Below are positions 20,308 to 32,800 of a stretch of 64,000 nt of DNA, piece after piece. The notes beneath the pieces are model-generated. The model made no database searches. It saw only the letters and a program-made list of their open reading frames with translations, and was not told where the DNA came from. The stretch is from the NCBI GenBank assembly GCA_037447655.1, contig JBBHKE010001062.1, forward strand, positions 42,131 through 106,130, in the 5' to 3' direction. The translations under genes were made by a program, and so were the position numbers. Numbering within the stretch: position 1 is the stretch's first letter; each line of letters opens with the position of its first letter. Origin of the DNA: Zygnema cylindricum. Its lineage: Eukaryota; Streptophyta; Zygnematophyceae; Zygnematales; Zygnemataceae.

Positions 20308-22609
20308 CTATCACTTAGTGTTCTATTTAATCTCTCAGCTACACCATTTTGCTCAAGATTTTTAGGAATTCTCTTTTGGTGCTACACTCCATGTTTTCTC
20401 AGAAAATCCTCAAGCTGATTGGAAGTATACTCTCCCCCGTTATCACTCTTTACTCTCTTAATAGCGGTTTCATGGAGTTTCTCACTCCACGTTTTATATT
20501 CATTAAAAATCCATGGGGCCTCTGATTTATTTTTCAAAAAATATACTCTAGAATATTGAGACCAATCATCACTGATAGTAATCATATACCTCTTACCCCA
20601 AGGTGAGGGCACTTTGGCCGGTCCGCAAATATCAGTTTGTACCGAATCTAAAACTTTTTCTCCTTTATAAGTGGCTTCCTTTGGAAATGGTAACCTGTGT
20701 GCCTTACCTTGAGCGCAACCACTACATTCACTTAGGTTTTCACTTTCTCCGAACTGAATTCCTTCCACTGTTCCCATCCTTTTCATTTCCTTAAACTTAT
20801 CTAAATGCACATGTCCAAGCCTTTTATGCCATGTTGTTTTGTGGCTACTACACCCACTGAATATATAAATGAGGCAGGAGTAGTCATCACAGAATTAATA
20901 CAAGCAAGAAGCTCTCACATATGCTCAAAAGAACATACAACTTTGGAACACAGCCAAAGACAAAATAGGCAACCAAATGGCCTACAAATCCGACACAATG
21001 CAGATTATACAAATAGGAACACAAGTGCAAATTTATATAGAAATCTGCAAACAGGTCTGAGAGAAATTCTTAGTCGAAAAATATCAAAATGTTAAAGCAT
21101 AATTTGATACAACAAGTTCCTAACTTCTGAAAATGGTTAAGTCCTGTTCTTATACCAAAAATATCTATTCTTCTAAAAGCTAGCAGCCATTTAATATCCT
21201 AACCAAGCTAAAAAGGTATATCACCCATACATTAATAATATCTACCAATGCTAAGGAGGATACGTGAATATGTCAAAATATGTGATGCTGAATGAATCTA
21301 AGCTGAGTCTTTAATCAACAAAACACGCCTATGTACAAAACATGGATATGTTACGTCACACTATACTGTACAAAACACGTCGGATAATCATAGATGTGGT
21401 CCTGGCTGACCAGCGTCTGTCAGCACCAAATCTTCGCTGTCCATCTTTCAAAAGTTTCATCCAAGATGAAACTTTCTATGACACTTCGGTCTTTAGGTGA
21501 ATTTGAGTGGTAGACCTGAATCTTGTGGAGTGTCTCATCTTCTTGTAGCATTAATCGGGTGTTTTATCGTGTACTCCTTCACGTCGTGTCACACTAAATC
21601 TGGTATATATTGAATCAGACTTCAACAAAATAAACTAAGTACCAAGAAGACACTCACCTCACATATGAGGCTAAGTGAGGATTAAAGCTTTCAAAAAAAA
21701 ATGCCACAACATAACATCATGAACACTAGCATAGTAAAGTTTCTTCTTTTCATTGCTTAAAATAAGCCTAAACATCCGTTGGCTACCTTTTTGAGCAGTG
21801 AAATAAACTTCCTCCTCAAAACTAACAGTAAATGTTCCCTTCCTAGTGCTAGTCTCAAAACCTTTATCATCTAACACAGACGTTGAGATGAGATTTTTGT
21901 TTAAGTCTGGAATAAACAACACATCAAATAATATCACCATCGATATCTTCCCCTCCACTAAGACTTTCAGATCTACCGATCCTACCAAAGTAGTAGTGAC
22001 TACCCTCCCATCTCCATACTCTATGGTGGGAATCTTTCTCATCTAAGTAAACATGTGTTTGTCTTTACACATGTGCATGGAGGCACCCAAATCCACAATC
22101 CAACCTCTTTCACCTTTTATTCCTCCGGAAGCACATTCATGCTTTCGAGGAATTGCGACCTCGGTCTTCGCCTCCAACTCCTCATCCAACAAGAGCTCTC
22201 GTCCCCATCCTTGGATTCTTCCTCATGTACCTGCGTCACAAGAGCCTTTTTCTTTCCTCTTGAAGATCCACCGGTCTGCCCCTCCTTTAACCAGAGTTCG
22301 ATAAGCTTAGAGCACTCTGCCATATAGTGCCCCGGTTTCTTACACAAGCCCCTTTAGAGCCCTCGATCCGGAATCATCGGACTGGTTTTTCTGCCCCCCC
22401 CCCCTTCTTAGTTTCCACTCAGTTTTCTACGATCCTTGCTCCTCCAATCAGTCCCGATTGACAATGTTTTTCCAGTCTTTCCTCCCCTCCGAATCTCTAT
22501 CGTATTCTCTCGAACGAGAATCATCCCTACCACAAAATTCTATATCCACCTGGAGTCCGGCAAATCCTGCACACGGTTGACTATATTCTCGTAATCATCA
22601 AGTAACTTT
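20308..22609 (-). pseudogene. Copia element E gag-integrase remnant (minus strand)
   Basis: From 22609 down: end of Gag (DxENIVNRVQDLPDSRW), zinc knuckle around 22330, protease region with frame breaks, a D-x-G-S-V-D-L-K block (22042-21671), pre-integrase interrupted after MLWH by the poly(A) insertion 20832-21706, then integrase HHCC and core (20810-20382; SDNGGEYTSNQ), ending near NGVAERLNR at 20308. Right edge is cut by LTR G and left edge by LTR C. Protein similarity to D and F is strong, so E belongs to the same clade with older damage. Confidence 0.88.
20832..21706 (+). mobile_element. 869-bp poly(A)-tailed insertion inside element E
   Basis: Splits the E integrase frame cleanly: removing it and one target copy restores the W-H-K-R-L-G-H reading. 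Flanks are a 6-bp direct repeat ATGCCA (20826-20831 and 21701-21706), and the right end is an A run (21693-21700) with an AATAAA-type signal about 70 bp upstream. These are hallmarks of LINE-driven retroposition. I recognise no coding domain, no tRNA-derived head and no match to the other elements. It could be a SINE-like element or a processed copy of a transcript's 3' end. Confidence 0.7.
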
Positions 22610-22749
22610 TGTTGAAAAAAGGTTATTAATATTTCGCTTCTATTTTCTAGATAGAATTTAAAGAAAGAGAGAGAGGATCAAAGGGACGCCATGGCAGCCA
22701 CCTTATTTAGAAGGTGGCAGATTGAAGTAGATGATATTTTTATGAAATG

Positions 22750-22820
22750 ATGCCTAAGTTCGGATTTGAACCTGGGTCTGTGTACTTCTGAGTAGTCGTA
22801 AGCCTTATCCACTAAGGCAT
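22750..22820 (-). other. tRNA-like module in LTR G (71 nt)
   Basis: On the minus strand it is exactly 71 nt. The 5' ATGCCTTAG pairs with 3' CTTAGGCAT (8 of 9 positions). An A-box-like stretch (TTAGTGGATAAGGC) and a B-box GGTTCAAATCC are in tRNA-like positions. The T-stem pairs weakly. Of all LTR copies this one has the most tRNA-like outer ends. Confidence 0.6.
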
Positions 22821-22991
22821 TTAATAAAAAAAACACTTGACGGGTAATTCATTCAAACGAAACATGTGAATCGACGGCGGGCACGCACGCAAATCGCGCG
22901 CTCATTGAACCGTGTAAATATACTTAATCGAACAAACGACATCGCAGCCGCCAACCTGAAATGACCTTTTGGCGGCTTTTGGAAATAGCGT

Positions 22992-25102
22992 TGCAACTCT
23001 GAGACCTCCATAGGTCCTCAGAATGGATAGCTTCTAAGAAGCCTGTAGGATAACCCTGACCCCTTTGTGTTTCAGCAAGAATAACTGTCACCCTAGCAAA
23101 CAAACACTTTGACCATCTTCACCCTTGTGAAGGCAAGACTCCCCTGAGTCGATAGCAAAAAGAATCTCTGAATTTGCTCCCCTGAGGAGTACATTATGGA
23201 GGGTCAAAGTTGACCTTTTGTACAGAAGCTCTCTAGGAGAGAGGGTCCTATCTACCAAATTTTTATAAGTCCTATCTCTCTCTAAAACTCTATCTACTGA
23301 TGGATGACACCAATCATATTACATTGCCGTACACAAAGGTACAGCTGCTGATGTACTTTATGCACGAATATTGTACGACATGGCCTAAATGTCGACACAT
23401 GTCATTTCCGGATTCGGTCCCGTGATCCTTGGAGATGCCGCGATCCAACGTAATCGTGCCACGTGTCATCCGATGTGGCGATGACCTAAAACCGCCGAGA
23501 TTCTCTTCCGCGATCTCGGCTTTCTTCCCGGTCGTCCGATTGAATGCAGATTTCAATCGTAGCCGTCATAAATACTTGCGCGGTATTCATTTCGTAACTG
23601 AAGCAAAATGCGTGTAACTCTGAGACCTCCATAAGTCCTCAGAGTGGACAGCTTCCAAGAAGCCTCTAGGATAATCCTGACCCCTTTGTGTTTAAGCAAA
23701 AATAACTGCCACCCTGGCAGACAAAAACGCTGACCAACTTCACCCCTGTGAAGACAAGACTCCCCTGAGTCGATAGCAAAAAGAATCTCTGAATTTGCTC
23801 CCCTGAGCAGTAAGTTATGGAGGGTCAAAGTTGACCTTTTGTACAGAAGCTCTCTGGGAGAGAGAGTCCTATCTTCTAATTTTTCTAAGTCCTATCTCTC
23901 TCACAAACTCTATCTACTGATGTACGGAACCAATCAGAATTGAGTTCCGTACGCAAAAGTACATATGCCGGTGTACTTTATGTACGGACATTGTACGACA
24001 TGGCCAAAATGTCGACACATGTCAAATCCGGATTTGGTGCCATAATCTCCGGAGATTCCACAATCCAACGGAATTTCGCCACGTGTCATCCGATGTGGCG
24101 ATGGCCACAAACCGCCGAAATCTTCCTCCGCGATCTCGGCGCTAATCTCGGCCGTCCGATTAAAGTCGACTATAATCGTAGCCGTAATAAATACATGCGC
24201 GGTATTTGTTTCATTTACGAAACAAATGCGCGGTACTGATTTGTGTCCGTACTGTAAGTCGTACATTTACATTTTACTGGATCTATGTATCCCGTAATTC
24301 ATTTCAGTTAAATGGTTTATCGCGCGCATAACCATTTAAATAAATATCAAACTATATAGTACGCAATACTACTGCTAGACTTAACGGCTAAGGCTACCGG
24401 CTATTTCCTATCTGCCGGCCGGTAGGTACATGGATCAAATCCTGCCGCCGGCACATACCTTTTAATTAAATAAATAAACCCTAACATAAAATTCCCGTAA
24501 ACCTCAGGATAGCCAAGGTAGCCATGGCTCTAGCTTCCTCTCCAATTTCTCAGTGACTGCGACAAGTTTGAGAGTTGGAGAGAGAAGTTAGAGATAGACT
24601 GCCTCGACTTCTATATTTCTTTTCAGACCTAGAAAATACTAATAAAACCATTAGTTTCTACATTGCGCGATACTCGTTTCTTATCCATACCGTAATCCGT
24701 ACCTTTACATAACTGGATCTATGTAGCCGTAAACATCCGTCGTTAAATGAATTATCCTACGTAGCAACATTTAAATAAATATCAAACCTTATAGTACGTA
24801 TCAGTAGTCTTAGACTTAACGGATAGGTCTACCGGCTACTGGCGCCTTAACGGTCGGCAGGTATCACGATCAAATCCTGTATCCGACATATAGCAAATAA
24901 GTTACCTATCCGTAAATCAAGTAATATATTTCCCGTAAACCTCTGGTAAGCCTAGGTAGCCATGGCTCTAGATTCCTCTCCAACTTCTCAGTGACTGCAA
25001 AGAGTGTGGGAATTGGAGAGAGAGTTTAGAGGCAGACTGCTTCAGCTTCTTTCTACATTCAATTAGACCTAGAAAATATTAAAAGATCCATCGATTTCTA
25101 CA
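22992..25102 (-). mobile_element. Solo Copia LTR H (split by solo LTR I)
   Basis: Minus-strand LTR in two parts, 22992-23612 and 24663-25102 (about 1060 bp), flanked by perfect 5-bp repeats AGCGT (22987-22991 and 25103-25107). No internal domain, so it is a solo LTR from LTR-LTR recombination. It sits within the LTR of G. tRNA-like module at 24811-24888. Confidence 0.88.
23613..24662 (-). mobile_element. Solo Copia LTR I, inside LTR H
   Basis: A 1050-bp minus-strand LTR starting TGTAACTCTGAGACC at 23613 and ending at 24662. The flanks ATGCG (23608-23612) and TTGCG (24663-24667) match at 4 of 5 positions. It is very similar to LTRs A, D and F and splits H, so it is the youngest layer of this three-deep LTR stack. 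tRNA-like module at 24375-24453. Confidence 0.88.
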
Positions 25103-25584
25103 AGCGTCACTCGATGAAACGTGGCGGCACCTTATTAGACACTGGAGAAGTTGGGAGGAGGAACCATGGCTCCCGATTTGAAAGGTGTCACTTGCCTTGT
25201 CGTACAAAAGTCGTACAAGAAGTAAATCGGCCAATGTACCTTCTGGTACTGTATAGTCTTCCTATTGGTCTAGGGTTTAGAAATAGGTAGCTGAGAGTAG
25301 GCAGACTAGGACTTAGCAATTTTTGAGGCGCCTCTCTCCAGATGACTTTCTGTATAAATAGGTCGTCTTTCGACTGCCATAACTAATTGCTCAGGGGAGC
25401 AAATTCAGTGATTCTTTTTGCATTGGACTCAAAGGAGTCTTGTCCTCACAGGAGTGAGGCTGGTGAAAGTCATTGCCTGCCAGGGTGGCATTTATTATTG
25501 GGGAAACCAACGTGGGTTGATGCTATCCTAGTGGCTACTTGTGAACTGTGCATTATGTGGAGCAACGGAGCCCACAGATTTTCA

Positions 25585-25880
25585 GGTTATGGAACCACCA
25601 TCTAGGGTAGCCATAAAGTATGGTTCAGGTGTTAAAAATGCGGGAAAAGGAGGAGGACGACTCAATAAACAAGAAATGGGAGCTACAAAGACAAGTGTTT
25701 GTCACTTTTGCAGATAACCGGGAAATAACATGGCCGACTGCACCAGATTGGAAGAATTAAATATCAAATGCACCAGATTGGAAGAATTAAATATCAAATA
25801 CGGGCAGCTGAACAACAACAAAGAGGAGATGGAGGGACTTCGTATCGATGAGAAAGTGCGATGATACTTTCGGTGGAACT
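25585..25880 (+). pseudogene. Copia element G: primer site and gag remnant
   Basis: After the LTR, GGTTATGGAACCACC (25585-25599) keeps the in-frame ATG (MEPPSRVAI), as in the other family members. A deletion then joins it to a zinc-knuckle remnant (CHFCR-stop-PGNNMADC, about 25700-25745) containing a 30-bp tandem duplication (25739-25768 and 25769-25798) that repeats CTRLEELNIK. Sequence beyond about 25880 is not recognisably Copia. Confidence 0.7.
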
Positions 25881-26165
25881 GCATCTAGCGTGGCGGAAGG
25901 CATATGGCGTGTACGGCGTGTAAGCTTCTCATCATAATCGAGGCGGATTTTTTTTTCTTTTTCACTTGTACTAATGGTACATGACCAATGTGAAGCAACT
26001 CTCTTCCCAAGGTGACTTCCCACTGACTAGATAATTTGCGCCATTGCTTCGCGGATCTGAAAAGGTGAAACATTCAACGGTCAATACTTACACCTATAAT
26101 ATTGGAGCATCTTGACAGCTATCCGGTAAACATGTTTCGTTTGACAAAAAAATAAATGGTACTAA
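25881..26165. other. Unrecognised spacer
   Basis: No domain, LTR or RNA recognised. It lies between the Copia G remnant and the left end of an inverted-repeat element. Contains a T-rich run near 25949. Confidence 0.4.
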
Positions 26166-28516
26166 AGGGGTGTTCCCGTGTAATCAATACTTTGGTAAAG
26201 TATTTTGGACAATAGTGAAGATTCTCCATACTACTTTGACGAGCGTCCCAATGTGCGAAAAATAAAATCAAAAATCGGAAATGTGATGGTTGAAAACTTA
26301 GGTACAACTTGTGACGATTGAAAACGATTACGAAACTTTTGACGATTAGTGACGCCAACAAAAACAACGACATTTGTATACGTCTAGATTTTTGTGAAAT
26401 TGCAAATCTTTAAGGTTTGGTGACATTGTGACGTCACGCTCACTTATGACAACGTCAACGTCACTGATTCAAGAACTTTCCTCCATGGTTTCTCAATTTC
26501 GTTTTTTCTACTTTTCTCACTCGACTTGCTATTAAATAAAATCCTAAAAATTGTAAAATAAAAACATTTTTCAAATATCTTTCATTTTATACCAATATTG
26601 TCCTGTCTCATTCTAAGGTGTGAGATACAAGCGATAGTGTGAGATGGGGAGAGGAGAGGCGACGACGACGAAAATGTATGCAAAGGACCCATAAATACAA
26701 ACGGAGGTCCGAGACCCCTGCAAATTTTGTTATGTACATGCGCATGACGGACACGGAGAAAAATAGTGTAACACTAATAGCGGATCGAACTAATTTATAA
26801 AAGGGTATTTAGGAGTTATGATTATAGATTATTAAATTTGGTAGACGTTCGCGAAAGAATCACGCGATTTGGAGTTATATTTCAAAAGTTATAGCTATGG
26901 GTGCACTTAGGTGGCAGTGTGGGGTCTAAATAACAGGTGGGTATCATTGAAACGGGTTAAGGGTCAAATTAGTACCGAAATTTCGCGTGAACGTTTCATA
27001 AAGTTCTAATGAAACGTTCAGTATGCATGGTACTTCGTTTCGTACAATTTTTAGTACGAAACGTCACTTTCACTTAAGGGAATTTCGTAGGAAGTTTCAC
27101 GTGCGAAATTTGTGACGCATTGATCGTGCGAAGTCGCGTTTCGTTTGGCCGCGCGCTTTTGCACGTAAATGTTACGTAGTGAAACGTAGCGTTTGATTGG
27201 TTAATAAAGTGCTAAGTAGTTAGTAAGAGATTTCGCACGTTTTTGCATTGGTCAGTCCGAGTCCTTGCTGAATCAATGATTGGCCCAGGTAAAAGCATGT
27301 TCAAACGGAGCTTTGACTCTGGCCTGGCGAGTCCAGGGCGATGATGGATAAATGGAGAAGTGTAAGAGGAGAGTAGACATCTTTTCCTTTGGGGGAAAGT
27401 TTGTGGAAATACCGGCTGATCTTGGTCCTGAGCGATTAATACCAAATTGGAGAAAAGGCATTTTGCATTGAAATCTCTTACTAACTAAATAGTGTTTTAG
27501 TAGTTAAGAGATAGAATTATTAAGAGTGGAGAGTAGTGGAAAATACTTTAATAAGAAGGGTTGAGCCACGAGGGCAAGAGACCAAGCTAATGTTATGTGG
27601 ACAGAAGCTTCTTCTAATTTAAAGTTTATCCTTATGTGAGTGTTGTCAAATGTGGATGTGTGTTTTCCAATGGTGGAATGTGTGGTTGGAATTGTTTGTA
27701 GTAATGGGATTTTCTGAGAGGTAGGAGATCCTGTTACATATGGTATCAAAGCTTGGTTAGAAACCAAGGAGAAGTTTGCTCACCCGAAAATCGATTGCCG
27801 TGACCGGTGAGGGTGCTCTAACCTGTGGTCGGTAGAACCACAATGTGAAGTGGTAGGGGATTGGAGGGAAACTGAGTGAATCACACTGCCAGCGGCCGCT
27901 GGTTAGATGTGGGGCGTGCTCAGGTCCTAAGGACTAAGGCGGGGTGGGCAGTGTAGCCACCGCCGAAGCTCACTCCAATACCTAGAGGCCAAACAAACTT
28001 GCCTTCTCCTAGCAATGATTCATGTGTAGAGGGAGGGCTTGAAGCCATGAAGGGTGAGGATGTGAGGATTATAGAACAAAAGATCCTGATGTAGTGGGAA
28101 ATGGGAATTTGCTAATGGAGGAGAAGGAAAGTGGAGTACTTTACTTCTTCAAGAGCAAAGGAGTCCAGAAATGACTCAAAACTTTTCAAACCCTAAATTG
28201 TTACCTTGATTGATTTCAGTTTTGCTGTTGCAAAATTTATGGTTAAATCTTACTTTTGAGAGCTTTCAATTTTTGCTATTGCAAAATTGGTGGGGAAATT
28301 CTTACATTTATGTTTCAATGTTGGGAAATTGAAAATTTGAATTTGTACTAACTTATTGTCAATGTCTTTTTAATTTCTCAGATCTTGATCTTTTCAAAGG
28401 ATTTGTTAAGGAGAAGAAGTTTTGGATTGGAGCAATCTAAGGACTTCAATTCTGCAGCAAATTTCTTTGGGAAATTATACTCTATCTTTCCTTTTGCTTG
28501 ATTTAATTGTGTGATA

Positions 28517-29833
28517 ATGGCAAATTCTGCATGGAAACGTGAAATGGAGAATGCTTTGAATGTGTTGAAGAAACGAACTGTAAAATTGGTAAAAAAATTT
28601 AATAATCATTCTGCTGCTGTGGATGAACAAATTTGCGAATTGAAAAGTGAATTGAAAGTTGTTAAAGAAAATGGGAATGTTTCAAATGAGAAATTGGATG
28701 AGCTCATTAATTTAATTCAGGCAAAGAATGATGTTAATGACCAAAAGGGTGAAAGTAGTAAAAGAAATGCCAATTTTAGGGAGGATGATCATGATAGACC
28801 TAAGAAGATAAGGGATCTGAAATTGTCTATTAGTGAGGCACCATCGTTTGATGGTAAGAAGATTGATGAGTTGGATGCTTGGATTTTTCATATGGAGTAT
28901 TATTTGGAATCTAGGAATTGTGATCGCGATGATTATACTTCTTTTGCAGTTAGCTGTCTGAAAGGCGATGCTCAAATTTGGTATTATACTCAGAGAAGGT
29001 CTAAATTGATTCCTGATAATGCTGATTGGGAAACTTTTAAAACCGCGATCAAATCGCGTTTCTTGTCTGTCACTTTTAAATCCAGAATGGAAGAAAAGTG
29101 GTTGAATTGTAAGCAGACTGGATCTGTGAAGGATTATATTGTAGAATTTGACTCATCTAGTATTCATGTCATAGGTTTGACTGATGAAATGGCTAAATTG
29201 CATTTCTTGAACTATTTGAATCCTGTACTGAAATCAGAGCTAAAACATCAAAATTTTAATAATTTGAAAGAATTACAAGATAAGTCATTGGAATTAGAGG
29301 ATCAGTTGGGGTATAATCGGGAAACACGATCAGTAAGGGGTAATTTAAATGAAGTATCACAGTGGGATGATGAGGAATTTGTTGAAGAGGGTCTGAATGC
29401 TGGTCTGGTGAATAGGCAAAATATCTTCAGGGGAAATCAAAGGGGTGGACATAGTGTTAATGCAGGAAATAAATTTAACAATAGAGGGGGGTACATTAAA
29501 AGTCCTAAACCAAACATTAATGCCCAGAAGTCTAACCTTACCATCCCCACATGCACTATTTGTCAGAAAAAGGGTCATAGGGCATTTGAGTGTGCACAAC
29601 TGAAAAAGATTAACTGTTATAACTGTGGAGAGGAGGGACATTTTAGTAGAGAGTGCATAAAACCCAAAAAGAAAGTCACTTGTTTCAAATGTGGAGGTCC
29701 AGATCATTACGCTAAAGACTGTACAGATAAAGGTTCTCTAAAAATAGCCGAAGTAAATGAAGGTCTCCAAGAGGATATTGCATTATACCTAGCTGAGCAG
29801 GAAGCCCAAGAAGTGGGAAACGGAAAGGAATGA
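28517..29833 (+). CDS. Gypsy Gag
   Basis: Open for 438 codons from ATG at 28517 (GTG at 28511 is in frame, but ATG is the better start). It has an N-terminal lysine-rich coiled-coil-like segment, a retrotransposon Gag domain (W-I-F-H-M-E-Y-Y-L, then ...F...RF) and three CCHC zinc knuckles in a row near the C terminus: CTICQKKGHRAFEC, CYNCGEEGHFSREC and CFKCGGPDHYAKDC. It forms the nucleoprotein particle and packages element RNA. It is the only intact frame of the element, and it is followed by the pol region in separate, broken frames. Confidence 0.92.
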   Translation: MANSAWKREMENALNVLKKRTVKLVKKFNNHSAAVDEQICELKSELKVVKENGNVSNEKLDELINLIQAKNDVNDQKGESSKRNANFREDDHDRPKKIRDLKLSISEAPSFDGKKIDELDAWIFHMEYYLESRNCDRDDYTSFAVSCLKGDAQIWYYTQRRSKLIPDNADWETFKTAIKSRFLSVTFKSRMEEKWLNCKQTGSVKDYIVEFDSSSIHVIGLTDEMAKLHFLNYLNPVLKSELKHQNFNNLKELQDKSLELEDQLGYNRETRSVRGNLNEVSQWDDEEFVEEGLNAGLVNRQNIFRGNQRGGHSVNAGNKFNNRGGYIKSPKPNINAQKSNLTIPTCTICQKKGHRAFECAQLKKINCYNCGEEGHFSRECIKPKKKVTCFKCGGPDHYAKDCTDKGSLKIAEVNEGLQEDIALYLAEQEAQEVGNGKE

Positions 29834-32800
29834 CTGAAAGTCCTCAGTTGAGTCAACCAGATCCAGAAGTTAAAGAGTTAACTTTGGAGGGCAAATTAAT
29901 GAATGGAAAAGTTAGGATAGCTTGAATTTATTATGATTCTAACTACACTGCATAGTTTAAAGAATCCTTCTGATGAAATTCTCAACAACAGACCTATGTT
30001 AGGACAGTTAAGTAATGATGACACCAGACACAGTTTGATTAGATTCGAGTCACTAGTGGAAGGAAAACCGTTGAAAGTACTGGTTGATTCAGGTGCCACA
30101 CATAATTTTATTTCACATAAGTTTGTAGAGGAAAATAAAATTCCTACTGTCATAAGGGAAAAAACCTTTACATGTTCAAGTGGCAAATGGTAATAAGTCC
30201 ACATTAGACTTACAAACTGACACAATTGAAGTGGATATTCCAGGGTCATAAAATGAAAGTTGTGTGTGAAATAATGAATTTAGGAAGTGAGGAACTAATT
30301 CTGGGAAGCCTTGGTTAACAGAACATAATCCTCAAATTAATTGGGAAATTAACACCTTAAAAGTGAAGTCTGAAAACGGTTGGAAGGTTTTGCAAGCATT
30401 ATCTCCTAAGAAATTGCATAGGAATCATATAAACAATATAACCAGATTAGGAGTGGAAGGTTTAATATCTGCTAAACAATTTAAAAAGCACTTAAAAGAT
30501 AAAACAAATCATGCTTTCTTGTTGTTAGTAACTGAGGCAGTTACAGATGAAAGAGGGGGGAGAAAACAATAACATTGATGTCATCCCTAAATCAGACACC
30601 ACTAAAACTTTGAAAAAACTAAAATATGATTTTGTAACTGACATTAATACATCTGATGTTGTTGTTAAAGATTTGATTTTTGAATTTCAAGATGTTTTTC
30701 CTAATGATTTACCCTCAGGAAGGCCACCTTCCCGAGATGTAGAACATGTTATTAACCTTGAACCTGGATGTAATCCTCCTGTCACAGGAATTTATAAGCA
30801 CAGTTTCTTTGAGCAAGAGGAGTTAAAGAAACAGATCAAAGAACTCTTAGAGAAAGGACATATTCACCCCAGCAAATCACCGTATGGAGCACCAGTTCTC
30901 TTTGTCAAAAAAAGGACGGAACGTTGAGAATGTGTGTCGATTATCGTAGTCTGAAAAAGATTACGGTGAAGGATAAGTATCCGTTACCTTTAATTTCTGA
31001 TTTGATAGATCGTTTAAAAGGTGCTAAAGTATTTTCATTGATTGACCTGCGTAGTGGCTTTAATCAGGTGCCAATCAGAATTGGGGATGTTGATAAAACT
31101 GCTTTCAGGACTAGGGTGGGTCATTTTGAATGGATAGTAATGCCATTCGGTTTAACGAATGCACCGCCTACTTACCAAAGATTAATGAACCAAACTTTTT
31201 CTGATTACATAGATGAGTTCGTTCAGGTGTTTATTGATGATATTCTAATTTACAGTGAATCTAGAGAACAACATGTAATTCATTTAGAAAAGTGTTAGAA
31301 AGGTTAAAGAAAAAAAATTATACGGAAAATTGTCAAATCCAGCTTTCTTAAAAGTGAACAATTATTTTTGGGACATATAGTTAGTGGGGAGGTGTTAAAA
31401 CAGATCCATCCAAAATCACTGCAATCCAAAGTTGGATGCAACCTACTAATGTCACGGAAGTTAGATCATTTATGGGATTGGCCACTTACTACAGGAAATT
31501 ATAAAGAACTTCAGTATGATCGCTGCACCTTTGACGGATTTGCTTCGGGAAAAGGAGATGTTTGCGTGGGGAGGCTGATCAAGAGAGAGCATTCGAGGAA
31601 CTAAAAGGGAAGTTGACCTCTGCTCCTACACTAGTGTATCCTAACCCTGCTGGGGGAATTTGAAGTTCTGATTACTACAGATGCAATCTGACAAAGGTCT
31701 AGGTGCAGTCATAAGTCAAAAAGTCGGCAAACACTTTCATCCTATTGCTTTTGAGTCCAGAAAATTCAATGATGCTGAAAAGAACTATACAGCACAAGAA
31801 AAAGAATTACTTGCAATTGTACATGCATTGGTGAAATGGCGATGTTATTTGCATAATAAAGGAATTTACAGTTCACTGTGTTAATAAGCCCTTTCTTATT
31901 TGCAGAGATTAAGTGATGCACAGATTATTGACTGGCAGACAGGTTAGGTGGATGTAAAAATTAGCATATTTCAAATTTAATGTCAAACATATTCCTGGGA
32001 AGACAAAATGTAGTTGCAGATCCTTTAAGTAGATGTTTTGAAATAAGTGTTATGGTTCAGGATGAATTGTTTTTAGATACTGTTAGAAATGGTATGATAA
32101 TGATCCTTAATTTTGCTGTGATTTGCAAAAATATTTCGGGAGGAAATTCTGACCCATTGAATGAGAGGCATGTCAAAAACTTTAGACTAGAGGTTGGTTT
32201 ACTGTATTTGCAAATTGGGGATAGATTATGCATTCCTGAAGTCGGAGACTTAAGAAAACAAATTTTACGGGAAGCTCATGAGCATTTAGGACATCTAGGT
32301 CGAGATAAAACCCTTAGTCGGTTGCAAAGTAGATTGTTTTGGCCTGGGATGGCAAAAGAGGTGTCAAAACACGTAGAAAGTTGTGTCCCTTGCCAACAGA
32401 GTAAACCTAGTACCCAAAAACCTAAAGGTCTCTTAAAACCTTTGGATATTCCCGAAAGACCGTGGGAATCTGTCAGTATGGATTTTATTGTTAGGTTGCT
32501 TGCTACATCTAAAAGGAAATGACAGTATCATGGTCGTAGTCGATAGGTTCAGTAAAATGGCAATATTTATCCCTTGCAAAACTACTCATTCAGTTGTAGA
32601 TATTTCAAAGTTATATTTTGACAATGTGGTCAGACATCATGGAGTTCCCCTGTCTATAGTCAGTGATAGGGATTCTAAATTTACATCTGCATTTTGGAAA
32701 TAATTGCAGCAAAATTTAGGTATTGAATTAAAAATGAGTACCTCTTACCATCCTCAGACAGATGGACAAACAGAAAGGATGAATCGTACACTGGAAGAAA

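Larger units (their letters stand above)
22610..25584 (+). mobile_element. Copia element G, 5' LTR (split by solo LTR H)
   Basis: LTR starts TGTTGAAAAAAGG at 22610, directly after element E coding sequence. It is interrupted at 22991 by LTR H and resumes at 25103 after a perfect AGCGT target duplication, ending ...GATTTTCA at 25584; about 864 bp in total. The promoter area has GTAC repeats (25201-25245) and a good TATA box, TATAAATA, at 25354-25361. The tRNA-like module is at 22750-22820. A primer site with two mismatches follows at 25585-25599. Confidence 0.85.
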
